Shown: positions 43,911-53,346, counted from the stretch's first letter. The stretch: DNA of 64,000 bases from Methylophaga lonarensis MPL (GCF_000349205.1 NZ_APHR01000010.1:1-64000), one strand, 5' to 3'. Notes: generated from the letters alone by a model not told the origin. Program-made: numbers and translations.

Positions 43911-46900
43911 GCGCACCTCCCGGTATCGCGTCCTTGTCATGTTCCACAACCGGAGCCAATGCCGAGCTGTGCTGCCCTTTCAGTGGATGACCTCCGGAAA
44001 GTTTGCGCAATGCCACATAAAACACCGGCGTCAGGAACAAACCAAATAGCGTCACGCCGATCATGCCGGCAAAAACAGCGGTTCCCAGTGCCTGGCGAAC
44101 TTCTGCGCCAGCGCCTGTCGCCACCACCAATGGCAGCACGGCAGCGGTGAAGGTGATTGACGTCATAATGATCGGCCGTAAACGTAATCGACAGGCTTCC
44201 AGTGCAGCCTCCACAATACCTCGCCCCTGCAACTCCAGATCCCGGGCAAACTCGACAATCAAAATGGCGTTTTTACAGGCAAGTCCAATCAACACCACCA
44301 GTCCCACCTGAACAAAAATATTGTTATCGCCGCCGCCGAACCAGACACCAATCAACGCTGACAACATGCACATCGGCACAATCAGAATCACGGCCAATGG
44401 CAATGTCCAGCTTTCGTAGAGTGCGGCTAACACCAGAAACACCAATAGAATCGCCAATGGAAATACCACCAAGGCGGCATTGCTCTGGGTCGCCTGCTGA
44501 TAACTCAGATCCGTCCACTCAAAGTCCATACCGGGCGGTAAAACCTCTCCGGCCAGCGCCGTCAACACATCCATGACTTGCGAAGATGACAATAGTCGCG
44601 GGTCGGCATCTCCGGCCAAATCTGCCGCCGGATAACCGTTGTATCTGAGTACCGGATCGGGACCAAAACTCTCCCGAATATTGACCATCGAACCAATCGG
44701 CACCATCTCACCCTGATCATTGCGTGTCCGCAATCGGGCAATATCTTCAACACTGTTACGATAAGGCGCATCAGCCTGGGCAATCACTTGCCAGGTGCGA
44801 CCAAAACGGTTGAAGTCATTAACATAAGTAGAGCCAAGATAGGTTTGCAAAGTATCAAACAGCTCGGTTAGCGGAACCCCTTGAGCCTTGGCTTTATGTC
44901 GATCCACCTCGGCATCCAGTTGCGGCACGTTGGCCTGATAACTGGTCACCGGATAGCCCATTCCAGGCGTCTGCATCACTGCCCCCTGGAAATGAACCAC
45001 CGCATCCTGCAAGGCACCAAAGCCCAGATTCCCTCGATCTTCAATAAACAACTGGTAGCCGGAGCTATTACCCAGCCCCTGAATGGGCGGTGGCATAAAG
45101 GAAAAGGTAATGCCATCCTTCAGCTCGCTGATTTGCTGATTAATCCGAGCGTTGATCTCTGCGGCACTGAGATTTCGCTGATTAAATGGCTTGAGCGGAA
45201 AGAACACCACACCCGTATTGGAAGTGTTGGTAAATTGCAAAGCGTTCAATCCCGGAAATGCCACCGAATGTTCAACACCCTCGGTTTGCATGGCAATATC
45301 AGTGACTTGTTGCAGTAACTGATCAGTACGCTCCAGTGATGCGCCCTCCGGCAATTTGACCCCGGCAATCAGATAAAGCTTGTCCTGACTTGGAATAAAA
45401 CCCGGGGGCACTACTTTGAACATCAAACCGGTGCTGGTCAGCAGCAAGGCGTAAACTACAAATACCATGCCTCGCCGATGTAATGAGCGCGACACGCCGC
45501 GTTGATACTTTTCCGAACTGGCATTGAAAAAGCGGTTAAAAGGACGAAATACCCAGCCAAACAAACTATCAATAATCCGTGTCAGCCGATCTTTCGGAGC
45601 ACCATGTGGCTTAAGCAGCATCGCCGCCAGTGCCGGTGACAGGGTCAGCGAATTAATGGTGGAGATCACCGTGGAAATAGCGATTGTCACCGCAAACTGC
45701 CGGTAAAACTGTCCGGTAACACCCGACAGAAAAGCCATGGGAATAAACACCGCACACAACACCAGACCTATCGCAATAATCGGTCCTGACACTTCGCGCA
45801 TCGCCTGATGTGCCGCCGCCAGCGGCGCGAGGCCCTCGGCAATATTTCGCTCAACGTTTTCCACCACCACGATGGCATCATCCACCACAATGCCAATCGC
45901 CAGCACCAGTCCGAACAGCGTCAGGGTGTTGATGGAATAGCCCAGCATATACAGCGCACCAAAGGTACCAATCACTGACACCGGTACCGCCAGCAATGGA
46001 ATAATCGATGCCCGCCAGGTTTGTAAAAAAAGCGTGACCACCAACACCACCAGCAATACCGCTTCCAGTAGCGTCGCTATCACCGACTTGATCGAATCCC
46101 TGACAAAGATGGTGGTGTCGTACACCGACTGGTACTGCACCCCGGCTGGAAATGAACCGGCCAGCTCGTCCATGGTGGCAATCACATCATTGCGGATCTG
46201 TAGTGCATTAGCTCCGGGGGCCTGAAAAATACCGATGGCAACTGCTTCTTCGCCATTAAGCTGGGAACGCAAGGTATAGTCACCGGCGCCCATCTCCAGA
46301 CGGGCCACATCCGCCAATCGCAGTATTTCCCCCTGATCGCCTCGCTTGAGCACGATATCACCAAATTCTTCCGGGGTTTCCAATCGACCACGCGCGTTGA
46401 TCAATGTCAGAAAATCACTGTTTGGAACCGGCTCAGCTCCAAGCTGACCGGCTGACACCTGAACATTCTGTTCACGCATCGCCCGGACAACATCACTGGC
46501 TGTCAGACCAAATTCAGCTATCCGTTCAGGATCCAGCCAGGCTCGCATGGCGTAGTCTCCGCCACCGAAAATCTGGGCATCGCCCACCCCTTGAATTCGC
46601 GCCAGACGATCCCGCACATGCAAGCGGGCATAATTTCGCAGGTATAAGGTGTCGTAACTGCCGTCAGGTGAGGTCAGGTGAACCACCATCAGAAACGTCG
46701 GTGATTGTTTCTGCGTGGTCACCCCTTGACGACGCACCTCCTCAGGCAGACGTGCCAGCGCCTGACTGACCCGGTTTTGCACCCGAACCGTTGCAGCCTC
46801 GGCATCGGTACCAGGACGAAATGTCACCGTCAGTTGCAACACACCATCTGAACCTGCCACAGACTTGAAGTACATCATGTCCTCAACACCGCTAATCGCC

Positions 46901-47106
46901 TCTTCCAGCGGTGTTGCCACAGTTTCAGAAATTTCCTTTGGATTGGCACCGGGATAGACCGTTCGTACCATCACTGATGGTGGCGCCACTTCCGGATATT
47001 CACTGATCGGAATATTGGGGATAGAGATCAGACCCAATACCAAAATAATGATCGACAGTACCGCCGCAAAGATCGGCCGGTCGACAAAAAAGCGTGACAC
47101 ATTCAT
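43903..47106 (-). CDS. RND multidrug efflux transporter (HAE1 family, AcrB/MexB-like)
   Basis: 1067-aa inner-membrane proton antiporter with 12 spans in two halves and two large periplasmic loops. Start MNVSRFFVDRPIFAAVLSI is diagnostic of HAE1 pumps. TM4 carries the proton-relay Asp pair in GIVVDDAIVVVENVER. The second half has VGLVVLIGLACKNAILIVEFA and FGLFLTPVFYV. The long C-terminal tail is typical. Drug range cannot be predicted. It overlaps the adaptor gene by 4 bp. Confidence 0.96.
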   Translation of the reverse strand: MNVSRFFVDRPIFAAVLSIIILVLGLISIPNIPISEYPEVAPPSVMVRTVYPGANPKEISETVATPLEEAISGVEDMMYFKSVAGSDGVLQLTVTFRPGTDAEAATVRVQNRVSQALARLPEEVRRQGVTTQKQSPTFLMVVHLTSPDGSYDTLYLRNYARLHVRDRLARIQGVGDAQIFGGGDYAMRAWLDPERIAEFGLTASDVVRAMREQNVQVSAGQLGAEPVPNSDFLTLINARGRLETPEEFGDIVLKRGDQGEILRLADVARLEMGAGDYTLRSQLNGEEAVAIGIFQAPGANALQIRNDVIATMDELAGSFPAGVQYQSVYDTTIFVRDSIKSVIATLLEAVLLVVLVVTLFLQTWRASIIPLLAVPVSVIGTFGALYMLGYSINTLTLFGLVLAIGIVVDDAIVVVENVERNIAEGLAPLAAAHQAMREVSGPIIAIGLVLCAVFIPMAFLSGVTGQFYRQFAVTIAISTVISTINSLTLSPALAAMLLKPHGAPKDRLTRIIDSLFGWVFRPFNRFFNASSEKYQRGVSRSLHRRGMVFVVYALLLTSTGLMFKVVPPGFIPSQDKLYLIAGVKLPEGASLERTDQLLQQVTDIAMQTEGVEHSVAFPGLNALQFTNTSNTGVVFFPLKPFNQRNLSAAEINARINQQISELKDGITFSFMPPPIQGLGNSSGYQLFIEDRGNLGFGALQDAVVHFQGAVMQTPGMGYPVTSYQANVPQLDAEVDRHKAKAQGVPLTELFDTLQTYLGSTYVNDFNRFGRTWQVIAQADAPYRNSVEDIARLRTRNDQGEMVPIGSMVNIRESFGPDPVLRYNGYPAADLAGDADPRLLSSSQVMDVLTALAGEVLPPGMDFEWTDLSYQQATQSNAALVVFPLAILLVFLVLAALYESWTLPLAVILIVPMCMLSALIGVWFGGGDNNIFVQVGLVVLIGLACKNAILIVEFARDLELQGRGIVEAALEACRLRLRPIIMTSITFTAAVLPLVVATGAGAEVRQALGTAVFAGMIGVTLFGLFLTPVFYVALRKLSGGHPLKGQHSSALAPVVEHDKDAIPGGAHA

Positions 47107-48287
47107 TGTGACAGCTCCACCGACCGGGCAAGCGTATCAAGCGACGCCTCACGCATGGCTACCCGGTTCGGGCTGACCTCCATGCCTGGAGCAAACACTC
47201 TTTGAATGCCATTCACAATGACAAGATCACCCTTGCTGAGTCCCTCGGTAATCACCAGCTGATCATCCACCTGATCGCCGGTGGTCACCTGTCTGGGGAC
47301 AACCCGATTGTGTTCATCCACTAGATAAACATAACGTCTATCCTGATCTGTCAAAATAGCTTTGCGACTGATCATTAACGCGGCGTCCAATGCAGCGACG
47401 GGCATCTCGACTCTGGCAAACTGCCCCGGTTTGATAAGGCCTTGCGCATTGTCAAGCACTGCCCGATATTGCAGCGTCCCGGTGCCCGAATTCAGTTGAT
47501 TATCAACAAAGTCCAATTCGCCGTGAAATCTGTGGTTCTCATCATTGCCCAGCGTAATACGAACAGCACGGGAACCACCCTCGGCCAGCAAGCGCTGACT
47601 GCTGAATCCTGACTTGTCATCAGTTTCAAAATAAACATGTAGCGGGTTGACCGAGACCAGCGTGGTCAGCAAGGTTTGATCAGCATTTGCCAGATTGCCT
47701 CGCGTTGCCAATGCACGGCCCACTCGACCACTGACAGGTGCAATAATCCGCGTGTATTGCAAATCCAGATCTGCGACCAACAGTGTCGCCTGAGCGACCT
47801 CAACGCGTGCCTGAGCACTGATTAATGCAGCACTACGCTGGTCATATTCTTCTCTGGATATGGCTCGATTCTGCAACAATGTTTCTGCCCGCACAGCCTC
47901 ACTCTTAGCCAGTTGCAACTGACTTTGAGTTAAAGCCAACTCTGCCCGAGCAGCTTGCTGACGTGCCTTGTAGGGACGCGGGTCGATCTGAAACAACAGG
48001 TCACCAGCCTCTACCAGCGCGCCTTCTTCAAAAGCAACCTCGTCGATATAACCGCTTACCCGCGGACGCAAATCCACCGTTTCAGGTGCAGCCACCCGCC
48101 CGGTAAAGCGCCGCCAGATAAGCACCGGCTCGTGAATCACTTCGGCAACATCCACTTCCGGTGGAGGTGGCATTACAGCGAATTCTTCATCACTCTGCGC
48201 CTGGCAACCGGCCAGCAGCACTATCAGTACAAAAGGAAGTGTGATTCGGCGATAGTTTCGCAGCGTAATTTCCGTCAGGCATTTCAT
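47103..48287 (-). CDS. RND efflux periplasmic adaptor (AcrA/MexA-like lipoprotein)
   Basis: 394 aa from the ATG at 48287 (GGAGAG upstream). Lipobox LLAGC with Cys28. Then the adaptor layout: EPVLIWRRFTGRVAAPETVDLRPRV split by the lipoyl-like GALVEAGDLLFQIDPRPYK, a coiled coil of about 60 residues, barrel segment RIIAPVSGRVGRA, and the membrane-proximal domain. First gene of the efflux operon, divergent from an AraC regulator. Confidence 0.94.
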   Translation of the reverse strand: MKCLTEITLRNYRRITLPFVLIVLLAGCQAQSDEEFAVMPPPPEVDVAEVIHEPVLIWRRFTGRVAAPETVDLRPRVSGYIDEVAFEEGALVEAGDLLFQIDPRPYKARQQAARAELALTQSQLQLAKSEAVRAETLLQNRAISREEYDQRSAALISAQARVEVAQATLLVADLDLQYTRIIAPVSGRVGRALATRGNLANADQTLLTTLVSVNPLHVYFETDDKSGFSSQRLLAEGGSRAVRITLGNDENHRFHGELDFVDNQLNSGTGTLQYRAVLDNAQGLIKPGQFARVEMPVAALDAALMISRKAILTDQDRRYVYLVDEHNRVVPRQVTTGDQVDDQLVITEGLSKGDLVIVNGIQRVFAPGMEVSPNRVAMREASLDTLARSVELSQ

Positions 48288-48677
48288 CTTTTCTCTCCAT
48301 TGATTGAGCCATGCAATGCATGGCCTGAACGCCAAGTTATCGTTGGTTCATTACATAAGTCGTTTCAGCCGGGAAAAACTCGACATTTCACTTGATATTT
48401 CAGCGCACTCAAAAGCATATTGCCCTTAAGCCGTGACAAGTGAGTGACCATGAAAACAAGCACTGCTCTACAGCAGGAGGCATAAGCTTAGAGAATGTGT
48501 AACTGAAACTGATAGCGGGTTACTATGGGAAACTTGCCTGTTACTGCAGGTTTGTTTTAAACGGACTTTTGTGATTGCTGGTTTCTCCAGCGTCATTGCC
48601 TGATTCTGCAAAAAATGGAAAACCCGTTCGTTGCTCAGATTGCCGAGCTATACTGTCGCCAACAGGGAGAGGTACCC
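48288..48677. other. Intergenic regulatory region between efflux operon and AraC gene (no gene seen)
   Basis: About 390 bp with no convincing gene. It must hold divergent promoters. A possible araC promoter is TTGCCT (48534-48539), 17-bp spacer, TTAAAC (48557-48562). An imperfect inverted repeat (AAACTTGCCTG at 48530-48540 and CAGGTTTGTTT at 48547-48557, 8 of 11 positions symmetric) overlaps it and could be an operator. A small palindrome CTGCT-CTAC-AGCAG lies near 48470. Site functions are guesses. Confidence 0.35.
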
Positions 48678-49631
48678 ATGACTGCCACTATTCAGACGCT
48701 CGCAGGAAACTTGGCGCCGAATCAACAACGCCTGGTCAGCATTACTGAACAGCTGACGGCTGCGGAAGGCATTCTTGCGACTGAAATCAACGGTGTCGAG
48801 TTATTTCGGTTTGAAGAACCGGTCAGCTGCGCTTCTGGCGTATTTGAGCCATGCATCTGTTTTGTGATTCAAGGCGATATGAAAATCCAGTTGGGTGATC
48901 ATGAAATTACTCATTCCGCTATGGCATACATGGCCAGCTCCGTTCATCTGCCTGTCATGCGAAGAGTTACCGAAGCTTCTCGTGAACGCCCGTTTATAGG
49001 GGCAAAACTAAAAGTGGATCCTCAGGAAGTTGCCAATCTGCTGGTGGAGTTGGGCGACAAGGCGCCGCCACTGGCTGCGCCTGACAGCTGCCCCGAGTGC
49101 GGTCTATCCATCGCCCAGATGGATGAGCAAATGCAAGATGCCTTATATCGGCTGCTGAATCTACTCAATTCGCCCAGAGACATTGCGATACTCGCTCCTT
49201 CAATACGCAGAGAAATCATCTATCGAGCATTGATCGGTGAAATGGGATCCCGGATGCGCCAGTTTTCTGCGACCGATTCTCAATCACACCGGATTTCCAA
49301 TGTCATTTCTATTCTGAAAGACCAATACACCAAACCGCTGCGTATCCGGGAACTGGCCGAAGCTGTCAATATGAGTGAATCGACGCTGTACCATAATTTC
49401 AAGCAAGTGACGCATATGTCACCACTGCAATTTCAGAAAAAGTTACGCCTGCTTGAAGCCCGCCGATTAATGCTGGTCGAAGGCATTGAAGCGGCCACTG
49501 CCAGCTATCGCGTTGGATATGAAAGTCCGTCGCATTTCAGTCGGGAGTACAGTCGGTTATTTGGTGCCCCACCCAAGGCAGATGTGCAAAACCTGCGGGG
49601 CATCTACGCACCAGAACCAGAGTCGGCGTAA
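48678..49631 (+). CDS. AraC family transcriptional regulator
   Basis: 317 aa from the ATG at 48678, chosen because AGGGAGAGG precedes it; the frame is open to 48615. The N-terminal effector domain (AraC_N type: RFEEPVSCASGVFEPCICFVIQ, SSVHLPVMRRVTEAS) is followed by two helix-turn-helix motifs (LRIRELAEAVNMSESTLYHNF and ASYRVGYESPSHFSREYSRLFG). Divergence from the tripartite efflux operon suggests it controls that operon and itself. Effector unknown. Confidence 0.92.
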   Translation: MTATIQTLAGNLAPNQQRLVSITEQLTAAEGILATEINGVELFRFEEPVSCASGVFEPCICFVIQGDMKIQLGDHEITHSAMAYMASSVHLPVMRRVTEASRERPFIGAKLKVDPQEVANLLVELGDKAPPLAAPDSCPECGLSIAQMDEQMQDALYRLLNLLNSPRDIAILAPSIRREIIYRALIGEMGSRMRQFSATDSQSHRISNVISILKDQYTKPLRIRELAEAVNMSESTLYHNFKQVTHMSPLQFQKKLRLLEARRLMLVEGIEAATASYRVGYESPSHFSREYSRLFGAPPKADVQNLRGIYAPEPESA

Positions 49632-49636
49632 AGCTC

Positions 49637-49661
49637 ATAAGCGCAGATAGAGGCCGCTTAT
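49637..49661. terminator. Weak hairpin between convergent araC and cobC
   Basis: ATAAGCG (49637-49643) and CGCTTAT (49655-49661) form a 7-bp stem with an 11-base loop and no clear T-run. It overlaps the cobC stop region. Confidence 0.25.
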
Positions 49662-50260
49662 CTCAGACTGCCTGCATGAAACTGTAGTTGTGCATGGAAT
49701 TTTGAATCGTCACGGTACACCTGAATACGGCTGATTGCCGCATAGGGCACCTGAATACGGAACATGGCTGTTAACGGCATTTCCAACACCTCGGCAACTA
49801 TCATCCGAATCACGCCAGCATGAGCGACCAGCAAGATGTGCTGATCGCTATGTCTGGTCAGTAATTCATGCCACGCTTGTTGAATGCGCCGCTGAAAATC
49901 TTTCAGTGGTTCCGCATTGGCCGGCGTATTGTTGACCGGATCATCGTAAAAAGCATAAAAGGCTTTTTTATCATGCTGTTCCAGTTGCTCGGCCGTTTTT
50001 CCTTCCCAATCGCCAAAACCAATCTCGGTGAACTGCGCACTCAGTTGTAGCGGAATATTATGTTGCTGAGCAAGCGTCTGAGCAAAATCAGCACAACGTC
50101 TCAAGCTTGAGCTGACAATATAATCCCAGGGCGCGGCATTGGCGGTCGCAGCGCGCATTTGTTGCCAGCCACGTTCACTGAGCGGATCGTCCAACTGTCC
50201 TCGGTAGCATGTGCCGCCCCGTGGTTCACCATGCCGCATCAAATCAATCAACAATGTCAT
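49658..50260 (-). CDS. cobC: Alpha-ribazole phosphatase (histidine phosphatase family)
   Basis: 200 aa from the ATG at 50260 (TLLIDLMRHGEPRGG); the longer frame to 50302 has no conserved sequence. RHGEP carries the phospho-acceptor His, SSLRRCADFAQTLA the Arg pocket, and VAHAGVIRM the second His. The general histidine phosphatase family is certain. The cobalamin role (removing the 5'-phosphate of alpha-ribazole or of adenosylcobalamin phosphate) is inferred from the position directly after btuB and next to the cob operon. Confidence 0.88.
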   Translation of the reverse strand: MTLLIDLMRHGEPRGGTCYRGQLDDPLSERGWQQMRAATANAAPWDYIVSSSLRRCADFAQTLAQQHNIPLQLSAQFTEIGFGDWEGKTAEQLEQHDKKAFYAFYDDPVNNTPANAEPLKDFQRRIQQAWHELLTRHSDQHILLVAHAGVIRMIVAEVLEMPLTAMFRIQVPYAAISRIQVYRDDSKFHAQLQFHAGSLR

Positions 50261-50306
50261 TGTTAAACGGTAGCCTCTCAGTGCCTGCGAAATAATCTGC
50301 AAAGGC

Positions 50307-50334
50307 GATGCTCAGCCGATTTCGACTGAGCATC
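50307..50334. terminator. Hairpin between btuB and cobC
   Basis: GATGCTCAG (50307-50315) and CTGAGCATC (50326-50334) form a perfect 9-bp stem with a 10-base loop. TTTT follows on the plus strand; on the minus strand the sequence after it is only mildly T-rich, so for btuB it may be a partial terminator or an mRNA-stabilising structure. Confidence 0.5.
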
Positions 50335-50347
50335 TTTTGCCGCTGGT

Positions 50348-52177
50348 TTAAGGTTGATAATGCAATGACAGCATATAAGTTCGCCCAAGACTGTTGAAGT
50401 TATTGACGGTCTGGTAGTCCCGGTCAAAAACATTCATCGCGTTGAGTTTTACCGACCAGTCAGAATCAATCTGATAGGCCAAGCGGAAATCCACCACTTC
50501 ATAACCACTTAAGCGGGTGTTATTGGCCGCATCATCAAAACGATGCCCCGTCACTTTCCAGCTACCGCCAAGCAGCCAGTTGCCAAACTGACGATCCAGA
50601 TGCAAATTGGCCATGCGTTGAGCTCGGCGAGGCAATATGTTTCCGGTCGTCTCGTCTTTTGGTTTCAAGACACTGGCATTGAATTGAATCTGCCAATCCA
50701 GCAATGTGGTCGCCAAATCAAACTCCAGCCCGGTAATTTTGGCCTCATCTACATTCTCTGTAGTCGGAAATTGATATACCAGCAAATCACGAACCTTGTT
50801 CTGATAGGCATGCAGCCCCCAGCTTCCCCAATTCGCATTGCCCATCAAACCAATGCCATAGTTTTTGGACTTTTCCGGTTTCAAGTCAGGATTACCGATA
50901 AAGCCTGGCGTATCTGGCCAATACAGCTGGTTGAAGGTGGGTGCTTTAAAGCCAGTGCCGACATTGGCTACAATCTGCAGTGATTGAGTCAGCTGGTAGC
51001 CCCAATCCGCGGTGCCCGTGGTTTTTTCGCCAAAGGCCTGATTGTCATCATGACGCACACTTAACAACCAGTTATGGCGATCTTGATGCCCCTGCCAGCT
51101 GACAAACACTGCCTTATTGTCCCGCGAGTCTTCCTGATAATCGGTGGAAGACACCACTCGGTCGTGATCGTAATCAAGACCGATATTCAAGGTGTGTTGC
51201 GGCGTGAGCACAAAAGTATTCACCAGACTGGCATAACGATGCCGGGTATTGAAAGTGCCATCCGGCTGACGGTCCCGAAAGTTCTCTCCCTCATCTCTGG
51301 ATTCAGACAGGTTTAATGCCATCAACCATGAGTCAGTGAGTTGAACTGAGGTATTTACACCGAGTACTTGCTGCACATTATCAGCGTAAAAGTCGGCAGT
51401 TGGTGACAGGCTGTCATATTCATTGCGCGATTGAGTCCTTAAAAAGTTGGCGCCTACGCTCCATCTGTCTGTCACATCATGACTGATTCTTGCTGACAGA
51501 CTGTTGTTGCGATAGCCGTCACGATCCGGGTTTGCATTCACCCGCGCATCAATGCCGTCGGTTGATAAATGGCTGAAATTCAGATGATAGCGTGTGCTTT
51601 CATTGCCACCACTGACACCACCGCTGGCTTGTTTTGTATTGTGTTTGCCAAAGCCTACAGAAGCATAAGGGGTTGGGCTTTGATTGCGGCCCTGTCGAGT
51701 GAAGATCTGAATCACACCGCCAATTGCCTCAGAGCCGTACAAGCCTGAACGCGGACCACGCACAATTTCAATACGCTCAATCTGATTGACAGGAAAGTCC
51801 TGTAGCGAGGTGGTTCCAGACGTTGCCGAGTGCCATTTCACGCCATCCACCAGCACCAGCACATGGCCGGCATTGGTACCGCGCATGTAAATACTACTGG
51901 CTTTGCCAAGTCCACCGCTGTTGTTCATATCAATACCGGGAAAACGTGCCAGCAAGGTCGGCAAATCATGAATTTGCAAACGCTCAATATCGGCACGGCT
52001 AATCACCGAATGTGGTGCCAGCGCGTTATCCGTAGGCATTCGGTTGGCAGTCACAGTGATAGGGTCAAAAGATTGATGTTCAGCGTGGGCCGGAACAGTG
52101 AAAGCAGAAGTCGCCAGTGCCGCCAGAGTCAGACGCGCACAGACACGCAAAGGCATTGCCTTTGTAGAAGGTTTCAT
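50348..52177 (-). CDS. btuB: TonB-dependent cobalamin receptor BtuB
   Basis: Outer-membrane importer of corrinoids, 609 aa from the ATG at 52177 (AAGGAG upstream). Signal peptide ends near VPAHAEHQ. TonB box DPITVTA is close to the mature N-terminus. Plug domain: VISRADIERLQIHDLPTLL, IDMNNSGGLGKASSIYMRGT, ERIEIVRGPRSGLYGSEAIGG. The barrel follows, with FKAPTFNQLYWPD. Identification as BtuB rests on similarity of the plug and on the cobalamin riboswitch immediately upstream. Confidence 0.94.
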   Translation of the reverse strand: MKPSTKAMPLRVCARLTLAALATSAFTVPAHAEHQSFDPITVTANRMPTDNALAPHSVISRADIERLQIHDLPTLLARFPGIDMNNSGGLGKASSIYMRGTNAGHVLVLVDGVKWHSATSGTTSLQDFPVNQIERIEIVRGPRSGLYGSEAIGGVIQIFTRQGRNQSPTPYASVGFGKHNTKQASGGVSGGNESTRYHLNFSHLSTDGIDARVNANPDRDGYRNNSLSARISHDVTDRWSVGANFLRTQSRNEYDSLSPTADFYADNVQQVLGVNTSVQLTDSWLMALNLSESRDEGENFRDRQPDGTFNTRHRYASLVNTFVLTPQHTLNIGLDYDHDRVVSSTDYQEDSRDNKAVFVSWQGHQDRHNWLLSVRHDDNQAFGEKTTGTADWGYQLTQSLQIVANVGTGFKAPTFNQLYWPDTPGFIGNPDLKPEKSKNYGIGLMGNANWGSWGLHAYQNKVRDLLVYQFPTTENVDEAKITGLEFDLATTLLDWQIQFNASVLKPKDETTGNILPRRAQRMANLHLDRQFGNWLLGGSWKVTGHRFDDAANNTRLSGYEVVDFRLAYQIDSDWSVKLNAMNVFDRDYQTVNNFNSLGRTYMLSLHYQP

Positions 52178-52243
52178 TTTGTCTCCTTGGGATACGCTCA
52201 CCCGCGATCCAGGTTGATAAAGTCACACAGCACAAAGGCTGTG

Positions 52244-52420
52244 ATGAACTTCAGGCCGGTATCCGGACTCACGTTGTGGCCTAAGCCGATGCATCCGCCT
52301 TCCCACGATTAATTCGCAGTGGCTGATTGGATGCACTTTTCAACGCTTACCGTTGCGGGGGCAGTGTTGGTTTTGCACCAACTTCCCGTTTAACTCAGAT
52401 AAATATCAAAGCACCTGAAG
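52244..52420 (-). promoter_or_regulatory. Cobalamin riboswitch controlling btuB-cobC
   Basis: Read on the minus strand, all core elements are present in order: ACGGGAAGTTGGTGCAAA (near 52387), CCAACACTGCCCCCGCAACG, a GCCACTG box with CGTGGGAAGGCGG, and the B12 box AGTCCGGATACCGGCC (about 52256-52271). The end segments CTTCAGG and CCTGAAG can pair to close the P1 stem. It lies about 70 bp before the btuB start. Adenosylcobalamin binding should reduce BtuB synthesis. Confidence 0.93.
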
Positions 52421-52428
52421 AGGCGCGA

Positions 52429-52457
52429 ATCTTAAATGGCGCTTGATATATCGTCAA
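52429..52457 (-). promoter_or_regulatory. Promoter for the btuB riboswitch transcript
   Basis: On the minus strand TTGACG (52457-52452), 17-bp spacer, TAAGAT (52434-52429), just before the riboswitch. Confidence 0.5.
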
Positions 52458-52487
52458 ATTAAATAAAGAAAATGGATTACTTTCAAA

Positions 52488-52517
52488 TTGACAATAAGCC
52501 GTGCCGATCCTTATTCT
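52488..52517 (+). promoter_or_regulatory. Promoter for the cob operon riboswitch transcript
   Basis: Perfect TTGACA (52488-52493), 18-bp spacer, TATTCT (52512-52517), just ahead of the plus-strand riboswitch. Confidence 0.5.
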
Positions 52518-52525
52518 GTCGGCAG

Positions 52526-52706
52526 TTTCAGGTGTCGCGAAAGCGATGAAACGGGAAGTCGGTGCATCTTTAACGCTGAAGATAAAGCCGACACTGCCCC
52601 CGCAACGGTAAATGAGTTAACGCTGAACGTTTAACCACTGTAGTCATTACGGGAAGGTGTTCAGCAGGTGAAAACCGCTCATGAGTCCGGAGACCGGCCT
52701 GAAATG
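52526..52706 (+). promoter_or_regulatory. Cobalamin riboswitch controlling the cobalamin operon
   Basis: Core elements in order: GGTGTCGCGAAAGCGATGAA, ACGGGAAGTCGGTGC, GCCGACACTGCCCCCGCAACGG, CCACTGTAGTCATTACGGGAAGG, and the B12 box GAGTCCGGAGACCGGCCTG (about 52683-52701). Its 3' side lies about 65 bp before the first gene. CAGTTTCAGG and CCTGAAATG can pair to close P1. Confidence 0.94.
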
Positions 52707-52770
52707 TCCTTGCCTCAGGGCGAAATGCAATTAACCAGATTGTGCGGGTGGGCACATCGGAGACTCTTCA

Positions 52771-53346
52771 ATGTCGTTATTATCTCAACGTCAGCAGCTA
52801 CTCGTGGCTGCGCTTCTGGCTGTATTAATGGTGATGACCCGCGGTCATCATTTTGCCGATATCAATGTATTACCCAGTGCCTCATGGGCTGTATTTATGC
52901 TGGCCGGTTTTTATCTGGCTTCCAAGCTTTGGTTCCCGGCATTTCTGGGGCTGGCGGTGGCGCTGGATTTAATTGCCGTCACCTGGGGCGGCGTCAGTAA
53001 TTTCTGCGTGTCACCGGCTTATGGGTTTTTATTACCTGCGTACGGCAGTCTATGGCTGGCTGGGCGCTGGTTTTCAAGCAGATATCAATTCAACTGGACG
53101 GCACTGTTCACGCTGGTCATTACCGTGTTGACCATCACTGCGGTTGCCAGTGTGTTCAGTGGTGGTGGTTTCTACTGGTTTTCCGGTCGCTATGTTGAAC
53201 CTACCTTTGTCGAGTATCTGTCGCGGTTCATCCAGTCTTATCCGAATCAACTCAGCAGACTGAGCTTTTACATTGCCATCGCAGCGGTGGTTCATATCAG
53301 CTTCCGTTTTGCTCATGTGAACCCACGCAGCAACCAGACACAGTAA
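52771..53346 (+). CDS. Riboswitch-controlled integral membrane protein, candidate cobalt/corrinoid transporter
   Basis: 191 aa, about six membrane spans (roughly 8-24, 38-54, 55-72, 80-98, 109-128, 163-180). First gene after the cobalamin riboswitch, GGAG before the ATG, overlapping cobB in TAATG. A His pair (RGHHFADINVLPSA, residues about 26-27) at the end of the first span is the most striking polar feature and could bind a metal. I do not recognise an established family. Membrane proteins in this position are often cobalt or corrinoid-precursor transporters, so that role is inferred from context only. Confidence 0.75.
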   Translation: MSLLSQRQQLLVAALLAVLMVMTRGHHFADINVLPSASWAVFMLAGFYLASKLWFPAFLGLAVALDLIAVTWGGVSNFCVSPAYGFLLPAYGSLWLAGRWFSSRYQFNWTALFTLVITVLTITAVASVFSGGGFYWFSGRYVEPTFVEYLSRFIQSYPNQLSRLSFYIAIAAVVHISFRFAHVNPRSNQTQ

